From positions 1-64,000 of the forward strand of contig JAEWWJ010000074.1 in assembly GCA_023396415.1 (NCBI GenBank): 64,000 nt of DNA. The letters are read 5' to 3'. Below are positions 23,246-30,874 of the stretch, piece after piece. How positions within the stretch are numbered: position 1 is the stretch's first letter; each line of letters begins with the position of its first letter. The translations under genes were made by a program, and so were the position numbers. The stretch comes from Bacteroidota bacterium. Its GTDB lineage: Bacteria > Bacteroidota > Bacteroidia > Bacteroidales > F082. The notes beneath the pieces were generated by a model that saw only the letters and a program-made list of their open reading frames with translations, did no database searches and was not told the DNA's origin.

Positions 23246-23719
23246 TTATCCTAACCAAGCGGAGAGCATCCACACGGTTTTTTCCTGTTCGCGGATATAG
23301 TCGCTCATCATGGCGTTGGTGCCTTCGTCGTTGGCATCAGCTGAGAGGTTGAGCAGTTCGCGCTCGAGGACAATCAAAGTTTGAAAACCATCTAAAAGGT
23401 GCTCAACGGCTTGACGGCCTTCGGTCACATTTTTCAGTTCTTTTATTTGCGACACCTTGTTATAGGTGCTGTAAGCGTGTGATGGTGTGTGTCCGAGGGT
23501 AAGGATACGTTCGGCGATCTCGTCAATTTTGATGATGATGTCGTCGTAAATTTCTTCGAATTTGAGGTGTAGCTCAAAAAACTTCTCGCCTTTAATGTTC
23601 CAGTGAAAGCCTCTGACGTTCATGTAAAAAATGGAGAAGTCGGCTAATAGTTCGTTTAATTTTTCAGCAAGTTTTTCGGCTTTGTCTTTATCTAAGCCGA
23701 TAGCATTCATTTTTCCCAT
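23246..23719 (-). CDS. dps: Dps-family ferritin-like DNA-protection protein
   Basis: Dodecameric mini-ferritin of 157 residues that oxidises Fe(II) with hydrogen peroxide and stores iron, limiting Fenton damage. The ferroxidase signature is intact: FYMNVRGFHWNIKG with the key His, then FFELHLKFEEIYDD and IDEIAERIL. The second helix pair contains REQEKTVWMLSAWLG at the C-terminus. The start at 23719 (MGKMNAIGLDKDKAEKL) gives the family's normal length. It lies downstream of the peroxiredoxin gene and near divergent oxyR, forming a peroxide-response group. The terminator after it is strong. Confidence 0.95.
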   Translation of the reverse strand: MGKMNAIGLDKDKAEKLAEKLNELLADFSIFYMNVRGFHWNIKGEKFFELHLKFEEIYDDIIIKIDEIAERILTLGHTPSHAYSTYNKVSQIKELKNVTEGRQAVEHLLDGFQTLIVLERELLNLSADANDEGTNAMMSDYIREQEKTVWMLSAWLG

Positions 23720-23771
23720 AGTTATAGTGTTTGATGTTAATAATCTGTGATTGGATGTAAAATTACAAAAA

Positions 23772-23802
23772 TTCGGGCAAACATACACTATGCTTGCCCG
23801 AA
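23772..23802 (-). terminator. Terminator of the peroxiredoxin gene
   Basis: A 9-bp stem (ttcgggcaa / ttgcccgaa) with a 13-base loop, 10 bases beyond the peroxiredoxin stop codon and followed on the minus strand by a T-rich run. It indicates that dps is transcribed separately or by read-through. Confidence 0.75.
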
Positions 23803-23812
23803 ATGATGTGAC

Positions 23813-24463
23813 TTAGATGTTCTTTTTGGCGAGGTAAAAATCAACCATTTCATAATTTGATTTTACTCTTTCTTCCATTTCTCCTACTGTTTTTGGAGGT
23901 GGAACGATGGCCATATCGCCTGGTCTCCAGTTGAGTGGAAGTGCCACCTTGTGAAGATCGGAGGCCTGAAGGGCTTGAAGAACGCGGATGATTTCGTCCA
24001 TGCTACGTCCAACATTGAGCGGATAGTACATGATCAAACGAATTTTCCCTTTGGGATCAATGAAAAACACGGCGCGCACGGCAGCAGTTTCGCTTTCGCC
24101 CGGTTGCAACATGCCGTATAATTTCGACACCTTCATGTCAATGTCGGCGATGATGGGAAATTTCATCAGGATTCCCATTTTTTCTTTTACGTTGTGCACC
24201 CATGCAATGTGTGAGTGGATGCTGTCAATGCTCAAACCCATCAATTTGGTGTTCATGGCTTTGAAATCGTCTTCGAGCACGGCAAATCCCGACATTTCGG
24301 TGGTGCAAACAGGAGTGAAGTCGGCAGGATGCGAAAATAAAATTGTCCAGCTGTCTTTGATATACTCCGAAAACTGAATTTCTCCTTGAGTAGTAACTGC
24401 TTTAAAATCTGGTGCCATATCGCCAATGCGAGGCATAGATGTCATTTCTTGTTCCATAATCAT
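23813..24463 (-). CDS. 1-Cys-type (Prx6-like) peroxiredoxin
   Basis: Thiol peroxidase of 216 residues that reduces hydrogen peroxide and organic peroxides. The peroxidatic cysteine is in the motif SHPADFTPVCTTEMSGF. The PIIADIDMKVSKLYGML and AVRAVFFIDPKGKIRLI segments fit the Prx6 subgroup, as does the long C-terminal extension (LNWRPGDMAIVPPPKTVGEMEER). No second conserved Cys near the C-terminus is visible, as expected for this group. Two ATGs (24463, 24457) are possible. Its promoter region holds a canonical TTTG/TACTTTTG pair and a direct repeat likely bound by the divergent OxyR. Confidence 0.94.
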   Translation of the reverse strand: MIMEQEMTSMPRIGDMAPDFKAVTTQGEIQFSEYIKDSWTILFSHPADFTPVCTTEMSGFAVLEDDFKAMNTKLMGLSIDSIHSHIAWVHNVKEKMGILMKFPIIADIDMKVSKLYGMLQPGESETAAVRAVFFIDPKGKIRLIMYYPLNVGRSMDEIIRVLQALQASDLHKVALPLNWRPGDMAIVPPPKTVGEMEERVKSNYEMVDFYLAKKNI

Positions 24464-24503
24464 TAATAATTTGATTTGTTAATAAAGTGTTAATTAATTA
24501 GTA

Positions 24504-24535
24504 CAAAAGTACGCATAATGTTTACATTTGTCAAA
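24504..24535 (-). promoter_or_regulatory. Peroxiredoxin gene promoter (-33 TTTG, -7 TACTTTTG)
   Basis: On the minus strand TTTG (24532-24535) and TACTTTTG (24504-24511) are separated by 20 bases, the best promoter in the window by consensus and spacing. Confidence 0.7.
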
Positions 24536-24551
24536 TCAATAATGTTTACAT
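24515..24551. promoter_or_regulatory. Direct repeats ataatgtttacat, likely OxyR operator
   Basis: The 13-bp sequence ataatgtttacat occurs at 24515-24527 and 24539-24551, exactly 24 bp apart. One copy lies in the promoter spacer and one just upstream of the -33 element of the peroxiredoxin gene, between it and oxyR. Confidence 0.6.
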
Positions 24552-24585
24552 CCTCATCAATAATCTCTATAAGATAAAATAACTT

Positions 24586-25527
24586 ATGATTACCCTTGTT
24601 CAGTTGGAGTATATAGTGGCTGTTGACACTTACAGGCATTTCGCGCAAGCGGCGGCACATTGTTTTGTAACCCAGCCTACGTTGAGTATGCAAATAAAAA
24701 AGCTGGAAGACGATTTGAATGTTCGAATTTTCGACCGAACCAAGCAGCCCGTTGTTCCTACTGATATTGGCAGTGAAATTATTGAACAGGCCCGTGTCAT
24801 TTTGGCCGCAAGGGGGCGTTTGAGCGAGATGGTTCAAGAGTATCACGGACAGGTGAGCGGCGATTTGAAAATTGGCATCATCCCCACGTTGGGACCATAT
24901 CTATTGCCGCTTTTTGCCGGAAATTTTAAACGCAAATACCCCAAAGCCAATCTGCATATCGAGGAGTTGATTACCGACCAAATTGCCGAAAAGTTGAGAA
25001 CCGACCAATTGGATGCCGGTATTTTTGTTACACCTTACAACGATTCCCACATCATTGAGCAGCCTCTTTTTTACGAAGAACTGCTCATTTATGCCCATCA
25101 AAACCATGCTTTGCTTCAAAAGCCACAAATTGAAGTGGTTGATTTGAATTCACCCGATATTTGGTTGCTCAATGATGGGCATTGTTTTCGAAGTCAGGTG
25201 ATTAATTTATGTGACATCAGTCCGTCGAGCCGACAGGAACTCCCTTTCGATCTGGAAGGCGGTTCACTCGAAACGCTGATGCGCATTATCCGTCGCGAAG
25301 GCGGGTTTACGGTTATACCAGAGCTTACTGCCAGCGAGTTGTGGGAGAGTTATGCCGGAAATATCGCGCGTTTTTGGGGAACGAAACCCTTGCGTGAGGT
25401 GAGTCTTTGCTTTTCGCGAAACTTCGTAAAATACAACCTACTCCAACGACTGGCCGAAACCATTATAGCATCGGTGCCTGAAGAGATGTTGGACAGCAAA
25501 AGGGGTGAGCTGGTAACTTGGCGGTAA
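24586..25527 (+). CDS. oxyR: OxyR, peroxide-sensing LysR-family regulator
   Basis: LysR-type tetrameric activator of peroxide-defence genes. The 313-residue protein has the N-terminal winged HTH (LEYIVAVDTYRHFAQAAAHCFVTQPTLSMQIKKLE). Both redox cysteines are present: Cys200 and Cys209 in DGHCFRSQVINLC, matching E. coli Cys199 and Cys208 in spacing and context. Oxidation forms the regulatory disulfide. It is divergent from the peroxiredoxin gene with 122 bases between, and Dps follows, so the local regulon is evident. The start at 24586 gives MITLVQLEY, the usual OxyR beginning. Confidence 0.96.
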   Translation: MITLVQLEYIVAVDTYRHFAQAAAHCFVTQPTLSMQIKKLEDDLNVRIFDRTKQPVVPTDIGSEIIEQARVILAARGRLSEMVQEYHGQVSGDLKIGIIPTLGPYLLPLFAGNFKRKYPKANLHIEELITDQIAEKLRTDQLDAGIFVTPYNDSHIIEQPLFYEELLIYAHQNHALLQKPQIEVVDLNSPDIWLLNDGHCFRSQVINLCDISPSSRQELPFDLEGGSLETLMRIIRREGGFTVIPELTASELWESYAGNIARFWGTKPLREVSLCFSRNFVKYNLLQRLAETIIASVPEEMLDSKRGELVTWR

Positions 25528-25529
25528 AT

Positions 25530-26810
25530 CTAAAGTTTTAGCAATCGCAGATGTTCTACACGGCGATCAGAATCTATCAAACTGATAATGTAAACCCCTG
25601 ATTGTAAGTCGTTCGTATTTAATGAGATAGACTGTTTTCCAGAAAATAGTTCAACACTTTCATTGCGAATCACACGTCCGTTGATGTCGGTGATTTGCAG
25701 CTGAAGGGAACCGTATTTGGGCATATAGAAACTTAATTTGGCTTCATACGTCACAGGATTGGGCGAAATTTCAGCCAAAAAAGGTCTGCTGTTCGATTCG
25801 CCTACACCAAGGGTTTTTTCTATTCTCAGCTGAAGGGTCACCGGCAGGTGGTCAGAAAAATTGTAAAGGGCTGAGGCTATATTGGCCGGTACCACAGCGT
25901 TTTGTGGTGGACTGATCATGGTGTTGTTGAAGCGCTGACCGTCTTGGCCCAGCGCTTTATACGATTCTTGCACATAGCGCACTTTATTTGTTCCAAAACG
26001 CACTTCATCGGAAATGAGAATAAAGTCGAAGCGATCGTCGAGACCACCGCCCGATTTGCAGCCGCTACCCGTATTGGTAGATTGGGTATGTATGCCGGCA
26101 TAAAATGAGTTGTTGTTCCATTCGCCAATCTGACCTATGGGATCGAGGAAACGCATATCGGCGTTGGTATAATTGAGCATGGTTTGAAATGCCGCCTCGT
26201 TTCCGGAATAAAAATTAAAGTCGCCCATAAAGAGTACATTTTCTTGTGCAAAGCGTGTTTCGAGAAAACGCATGGTGTTTTCTGCCATAATTTTTCGTGA
26301 GCCGGCATCGCCACTGCTGCTGCCGGCTTTCAAATGCGCTACCACACACACTACAAAAGCTGTATCGCCTAAGGCGAGGTCGTTGGAGTTGTAATACAAT
26401 TGGTAAACATCCACATCGCGGACATAGTTTTGTGCCGTGAATTGAGCTTTTAGTTTGAGTTTGCGCGAATCGTAATACAGCATATTCACAATGCTCGATC
26501 CGGCAGTATTGCTCGATGCTGCCCTTTTGTAATAGTTTATAAAGTTGATATTCAGGTTTTCATCCAGCATGTGCTGATGGATACTTTCATTCTGCGACAT
26601 CTCGTTAACGGTAAAAATATCCGGTTTTACGAAATCGAGAATGTTGCGCAAATGCGGGTCTTTCATCTCAAGACTATTGTTGCTGTTGTTGCAAAAACCG
26701 GTAATTTCTCCGTAATATAGTAGGTTGTACTGCATCACAGTGAGGGTGTCTTGGGCTTGAAGGCCAAAGCGCAGGGAAAAGAACAAAAAGGCGAATAAAA
26801 AATATTTCAT
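25530..26810 (-). CDS. Exported endonuclease/exonuclease/phosphatase-fold protein with T9SS sorting domain
   Basis: A 426-residue secreted enzyme. Signal peptide MKYFLFAFLFFSLRFGLQAQ is followed by an EEP (DNase I-like) domain at about 22-335. Its motifs are TLTVMQYNLLYYG, PDIFTVNEMS, VVCVVAHLKAGSS, FMGDFNFYSGNEAAF and YNFSDHLPVTLQL, carrying the metal-binding Glu, Asp/Asn and catalytic His residues of the fold. The last 80 residues are a T9SS type A sorting domain (ISPNPVTYEAKLSF, DINGRVIRN, LQSGVYIISL). Substrate could be DNA, RNA or phospholipid; the family does not decide. Convergent with oxyR with a gap of two bases. Confidence 0.9.
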   Translation of the reverse strand: MKYFLFAFLFFSLRFGLQAQDTLTVMQYNLLYYGEITGFCNNSNNSLEMKDPHLRNILDFVKPDIFTVNEMSQNESIHQHMLDENLNINFINYYKRAASSNTAGSSIVNMLYYDSRKLKLKAQFTAQNYVRDVDVYQLYYNSNDLALGDTAFVVCVVAHLKAGSSSGDAGSRKIMAENTMRFLETRFAQENVLFMGDFNFYSGNEAAFQTMLNYTNADMRFLDPIGQIGEWNNNSFYAGIHTQSTNTGSGCKSGGGLDDRFDFILISDEVRFGTNKVRYVQESYKALGQDGQRFNNTMISPPQNAVVPANIASALYNFSDHLPVTLQLRIEKTLGVGESNSRPFLAEISPNPVTYEAKLSFYMPKYGSLQLQITDINGRVIRNESVELFSGKQSISLNTNDLQSGVYIISLIDSDRRVEHLRLLKL

Positions 26811-26828
26811 CTAATAAAAATTGGGCAG

Positions 26829-26836
26829 CAAAGATA
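26829..26836 (-). promoter_or_regulatory. -7 element TATCTTTG of the exported EEP gene
   Basis: An exact TAnnTTTG match on the minus strand, 18 bases before the ATG at 26810. No well-spaced TTTG upstream. Confidence 0.5.
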
Positions 26837-26863
26837 GAGCATTTTACAACCGATGTCTTGCAC

Positions 26864-26871
26864 TATCTTTG
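26864..26871 (+). promoter_or_regulatory. -7 element TATCTTTG of pabB
   Basis: An exact consensus match that would give a leader of about 23 bases before the ATG at 26901. A second identical octamer at 26889-26896 ends only four bases before that ATG. Confidence 0.5.
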
Positions 26872-26900
26872 GCGCGTATCTTAACCCTTATCTTTGCTAC

Positions 26901-27893
26901 ATGACAGCCATGCAAGCTTTTGTCAAAACCATGAACTGCTGGGGAAGCGAGGGAAAACCCTTTCTTTTTGTGGTAGATTTTGATCAGCAAAAACCTTTTA
27001 TACAGCCGTTGGAGGCGTTGAATCAACAGGAGGTGTTGTTTCAAATAAACGGGTTTGGCAATGCTACCGACAGTTGGATTCCATCCAAAGAAAAAATATT
27101 TTTCGAAATAGCTCCACCCGATTTTAAAACCTACAAAGCTGCTTTCGACCAAGTGATGTGGCATTTGCGCCGTGGCGATTCATACCTTTTAAACCTTACA
27201 ATGGCTGTGCCGGTGCAAACCAATCTTTCGCTGCAAGCCATTTTTCATCTGAGTCAATCGCCTTATAAGCTTTGTTTCAACAATAATTTCGTGGTTTTTT
27301 CACCTGAACCTTTTGTCAGGATCGAAAACGGAACCATCAGTACCCATCCCATGAAAGGGACTTTAGACGCTTCGTTGCCGCAAGCCGAAACACTGTTGTT
27401 GAACGATCCCAAAGAGTTGGCCGAGCATTACACTATTGTTGATTTGTTGCGCAACGACTTGAATAGGGTAGCCGAAAAAATTCGTGTGGATCAATTCCGC
27501 TATCTCGATACGCTTGAAACCACCAAAGGGAAGTTGTTACAAACCAGCTCGCACATCAGCGGACATCTGCCTAAGGGTTATCAGTCTCAGCTTGGCGATA
27601 GTATAAACCTGTTGTTGCCGGCGGGTTCGGTTACCGGTGCTCCAAAAAAGAAAACCGTAGAGCTGATCCGTGAGATTGAAAACTATGAAAGGGGTTTTTA
27701 CACCGGTGTGTTTGGTTTTTACGATGGCCAAAAACTCGAAAGCGCCGTGATGATTCGTTTTATCGAAAAAACCAACAACGGTTTTGTGTTTAAGGCCGGA
27801 GGAGGCATCACCATTCACAGCACTGCTGAAAAAGAGTACGACGAATTGCTCCGAAAGGTGTATCTCCCTTTTGAAAACACAAAACTGCAATGA
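26901..27893 (+). CDS. pabB: PabB, aminodeoxychorismate synthase component I
   Basis: Chorismate-utilising enzyme that makes 4-amino-4-deoxychorismate, the first step from chorismate to p-aminobenzoate and folate. The 330-residue protein covers the catalytic domain, with YLLNLTMAVPV, PMKGTLDASLPQAETLL, HYTIVDLLRNDLNRV, LLPAGSVTGAPKKKTVELI and GFYTGVFGFYDG. The family's longer N-terminal region is largely absent, common in Bacteroidota forms. Its stop overlaps the start of the class IV aminotransferase gene (pabC-like) by four bases. No pabA is in the window. The ATG at 26901 or 26910 is plausible. Confidence 0.92.
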   Translation: MTAMQAFVKTMNCWGSEGKPFLFVVDFDQQKPFIQPLEALNQQEVLFQINGFGNATDSWIPSKEKIFFEIAPPDFKTYKAAFDQVMWHLRRGDSYLLNLTMAVPVQTNLSLQAIFHLSQSPYKLCFNNNFVVFSPEPFVRIENGTISTHPMKGTLDASLPQAETLLLNDPKELAEHYTIVDLLRNDLNRVAEKIRVDQFRYLDTLETTKGKLLQTSSHISGHLPKGYQSQLGDSINLLLPAGSVTGAPKKKTVELIREIENYERGFYTGVFGFYDGQKLESAVMIRFIEKTNNGFVFKAGGGITIHSTAEKEYDELLRKVYLPFENTKLQ

Positions 27894-28528
27894 AACAAGA
27901 AACCACTCAAATCATAACCGATGCGTTTCCATTTTTTGAAAGCATTCGCCTTCAGGATGGGGTTTTTCATTTGCTTCCATGGCATCAGGCCCGGATGGAA
28001 CGCAGCATCAGAGCGCATTATCAAACCAAATCAGTTCCTCAATTGGTCGAATTTCTGAACAACTTTAAACATCCCGAAAAAGGATGCTTCAAATACAGAA
28101 TAAGCTATGGGCAAAGTCTTGAAGCTCCCGAGGTGATGCCTTATCGCGCAAAAAACATCAGCAGCCTACGTTTGGTGGTAGCCAATGATTTGGAATACAG
28201 TTATAAAAGTAACAACCGTCAGCAACTTGAGGCACTTTTCAACCAACGCAACGATTGCGATGATGTGCTGATAATTAAAAATGGACTAATCACTGATACC
28301 TCCTATTGTAACATTGTTTTTTTTGACGCAAAACGCTGGCTCACACCCACTCATCCTTTACTCGAAGGCGTGCAGCGTAGCTTTTTGCTTCAACAAGGAA
28401 TTATTCACGAAGCAGAGGTCAGGGTTGAAGATCTTTTTAGGTTCCAATCGTTTAAACTCATCAACGCCATGCTGCCTTGGGAGACGGCAGTTGAAATTCC
28501 CATTAACAGCAACGTTATACAGATTTGA
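27890..28528 (+). CDS. pabC: Class IV aminotransferase, 4-amino-4-deoxychorismate lyase (PabC-like)
   Basis: PLP-dependent lyase that releases pyruvate from aminodeoxychorismate to give p-aminobenzoate. The 212-residue protein is shorter than E. coli PabC (269). It keeps the substrate-side segment FFESIRLQDGVFHLLPWHQARM, the lysine in SYKSNNRQ that aligns with the PLP lysine of the family (LKHLNR), and DDVLIIKNGLITDTSYCNIVFF. Its ATG overlaps the pabB stop (ATGA), indicating translational coupling and the same pathway. The size makes a different class IV activity possible, but the pairing argues for PabC. Confidence 0.85.
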   Translation: MKQETTQIITDAFPFFESIRLQDGVFHLLPWHQARMERSIRAHYQTKSVPQLVEFLNNFKHPEKGCFKYRISYGQSLEAPEVMPYRAKNISSLRLVVANDLEYSYKSNNRQQLEALFNQRNDCDDVLIIKNGLITDTSYCNIVFFDAKRWLTPTHPLLEGVQRSFLLQQGIIHEAEVRVEDLFRFQSFKLINAMLPWETAVEIPINSNVIQI

Positions 28529-28619
28529 AAAGGTATCACAACTGTAAAGCGTCACCAAAAGCCATGCTTTTATTAGGTCGCTTTTGGCGAAATCCTTATT
28601 TTTACCAAAAATTTAAATT

Positions 28620-30782
28620 ATGAGAAAATTATCACTTGTATGGGTTGTGATGCTTCTGCTCACACGCGTGGCAATGGCCGGCGAGGGGATGTGGATTCCC
28701 ATGTTGCTTGGACAACTGAACGAAAAAGAAATGAAAGAAATGGGGTTGCGCATTAGCGCGGAGGATATTTACTCCATCAACCACAGCAGTTTAAAAGATG
28801 CCATCGTGCTTTTTGGAAGAGGTTGCACAGGTGAAATTGTCAGCGACCAAGGGCTGTTGCTCACCAACCATCACTGTGGTTTTGGTCAGATTCAAAAACA
28901 CAGTAGCCTCGAAAACGATTACCTCACCAAAGGTTTTTGGGCAATGAATAAATCAGAAGAGCTGCCCAATCCCGGCCTTACCGTTACCCTGATGGTGAAG
29001 ATGGAAGATGTTTCAGCAGATGTGCTTTCGGGTGTTCTTAACGATATGACCGAGGCCGAACGGAAGAAAAAAACCGATGAAAACATCAAGCTGTTGGTTG
29101 AAAACGCGAAAAAAGAAAGTGGTCTCGAGGTGGTTGTACGTTCTTTTTATCACGGAAATCAGCATTATATGATTTACAATCAGATATTTAAAGATGTTCG
29201 TTTGGTAGGAGCACCTCCGTCCAATATTGGAAAATTTGGTGGTGACACCGACAACTGGATGTGGCCGAGGCATACCGGTGATTTTTCTGTTTTCAGAATT
29301 TATGTAGATAAAGATGGAAATCCGGCTGAATACCATCCCGACAACGTGCCTTACAAACCGGCTTACCATTTGCCCATCTCACTCAAAGGTGTTGAGGAGG
29401 GCGATTTCACTTTTGTTTTCGGCTATCCGGCCCGCACCAATCAATACTTACCTTCTTATGCCGTGCAACTCACCACTGAATTATCAAACCCTCAAAGGGT
29501 CAATTTGCGCGGTACACGTCTCGGCATTTTCAAGAAATATGCCAATAGCGACCCAAAAATACGCATTCAATATGCCGATAAAGATGCAGGTGTGGCCAAT
29601 GGATGGAAAAAAATGATGGGCGAAAGCAAAGGTATTCGTCGCCTCAACGGCATTGAAGTAAAGCAGCAACAAGAAAAAGAATTTTTACGATGGGCAAAAA
29701 ACGATGCCGCTTTCAGCATTGCTTATGCCGGTATTTTGCCTGCTTTTGAAGCCAACTACAAACAATTGGAACCGCTGACACTTTCCAATGATTACATCAG
29801 CGAAGCCGGAATGGCCATTGAGTTGGTGCGTTTTGCTTCGCAGTTTCGGGCTTTGGTGGAAGAAGCCTCAAAAGAAAGTCCCGACGAAAAGAAAATAACG
29901 GCAACCATTGACCGCTTGAAAGGCAGCACCAATGACTTTTTTAAAGACTATCACCAGCCCATTGACCAAGAAGTTGCTGTTGCACTACTGAAAATGTACC
30001 TCGCCAATCAACCAGCGAACTTTAGACCCGACTTTTTAGAAACGATCACTGGCAAATACAAAGGAAATGTTGAAGCTTATGTGCAACGCCTTTTCGATCA
30101 ATCGTTGTTTGGCACTCAGAGCAAAGTCAATGATTTACTCAACAATTTCTCTTCTAAAAAACGTCGAAAAATCGAAAAAGATCCCGCTTATCAAGTGGTA
30201 CTAAGCATGAGAAATTTTATGGATCAACAGTTGCAACAACCGCTCAAGCACCTCATGGCTTCTAACGACAGTCTTCAGCGTTTGTACATGCGTGGATTGA
30301 TGGAAATGCAGGCCGACAAACGCTTTTATCCCGATGCCAATTTCACTTTGCGGGTGGCCTATGGCAATGTTTCCGGCTACCATCCAGCCGATGCTGTTTA
30401 TTACGACTATTACACCACCTTGGATGGCATCATGGAAAAAGAAGACCCCAACGTTTATGATTATGTGGTAGAAAACCGCTTGAAAGAACTTTATCACGCC
30501 GGTGATTTTGGTCCTTATGCAGATGCCAAAAACACCATGCGCGTTGCCTTTGCTGCCTCCAACCATACCACCGGAGGCAATTCGGGAAGTCCTGTTCTCA
30601 ATGGAAAAGGCCAAATGGTGGGCATCAATTTCGACCGCTGTTGGGAAGGTACCATGAGCGATTTAATGTACGATCCTTCAGTGAGTCGCAACATTTCGGT
30701 GGACATCAGATATGTGTTGTTTATCATTGATAAATTTGCCGGAGCTAAACACCTTGTGGACGAAATGACCTTGTTGAAATAG
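28620..30782 (+). CDS. S46-family dipeptidyl peptidase, DPP11 type
   Basis: Exported serine peptidase of 720 residues that removes dipeptides from peptide N-termini, supplying peptides for uptake by peptide-using Bacteroidota. The signal peptide is about 1-20. The catalytic His85 lies in TNHHCGFG, an Asp in HTGDFSVFRIY, and Ser655 in GGNSGSPV. Residue 673 (NFDRCWEG) is Arg; this position is Arg in Porphyromonas gingivalis DPP11 and Gly in DPP7. DPP11 also has 720 residues with His85, Ser655 and Arg673. The sequence therefore predicts preference for Asp or Glu at P1. Periplasmic location is likely. Confidence 0.93.
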   Translation: MRKLSLVWVVMLLLTRVAMAGEGMWIPMLLGQLNEKEMKEMGLRISAEDIYSINHSSLKDAIVLFGRGCTGEIVSDQGLLLTNHHCGFGQIQKHSSLENDYLTKGFWAMNKSEELPNPGLTVTLMVKMEDVSADVLSGVLNDMTEAERKKKTDENIKLLVENAKKESGLEVVVRSFYHGNQHYMIYNQIFKDVRLVGAPPSNIGKFGGDTDNWMWPRHTGDFSVFRIYVDKDGNPAEYHPDNVPYKPAYHLPISLKGVEEGDFTFVFGYPARTNQYLPSYAVQLTTELSNPQRVNLRGTRLGIFKKYANSDPKIRIQYADKDAGVANGWKKMMGESKGIRRLNGIEVKQQQEKEFLRWAKNDAAFSIAYAGILPAFEANYKQLEPLTLSNDYISEAGMAIELVRFASQFRALVEEASKESPDEKKITATIDRLKGSTNDFFKDYHQPIDQEVAVALLKMYLANQPANFRPDFLETITGKYKGNVEAYVQRLFDQSLFGTQSKVNDLLNNFSSKKRRKIEKDPAYQVVLSMRNFMDQQLQQPLKHLMASNDSLQRLYMRGLMEMQADKRFYPDANFTLRVAYGNVSGYHPADAVYYDYYTTLDGIMEKEDPNVYDYVVENRLKELYHAGDFGPYADAKNTMRVAFAASNHTTGGNSGSPVLNGKGQMVGINFDRCWEGTMSDLMYDPSVSRNISVDIRYVLFIIDKFAGAKHLVDEMTLLK

Positions 30783-30829
30783 TCTAAAAGGCTGACAATA
30801 AGTTATTTCGTTTAATTCTTTAATGGTAA

Positions 30830-30837
30830 TACCTTTG
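30830..30837 (+). promoter_or_regulatory. -7 element TACCTTTG of radA
   Basis: Exact TAnnTTTG match, 38 bases before the ATG at 30875. No clear -33 TTTG. Confidence 0.5.
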
Positions 30838-30874
30838 CCTTACGCTTGTTTTTTCATGTAAAACATCCTTGAAG

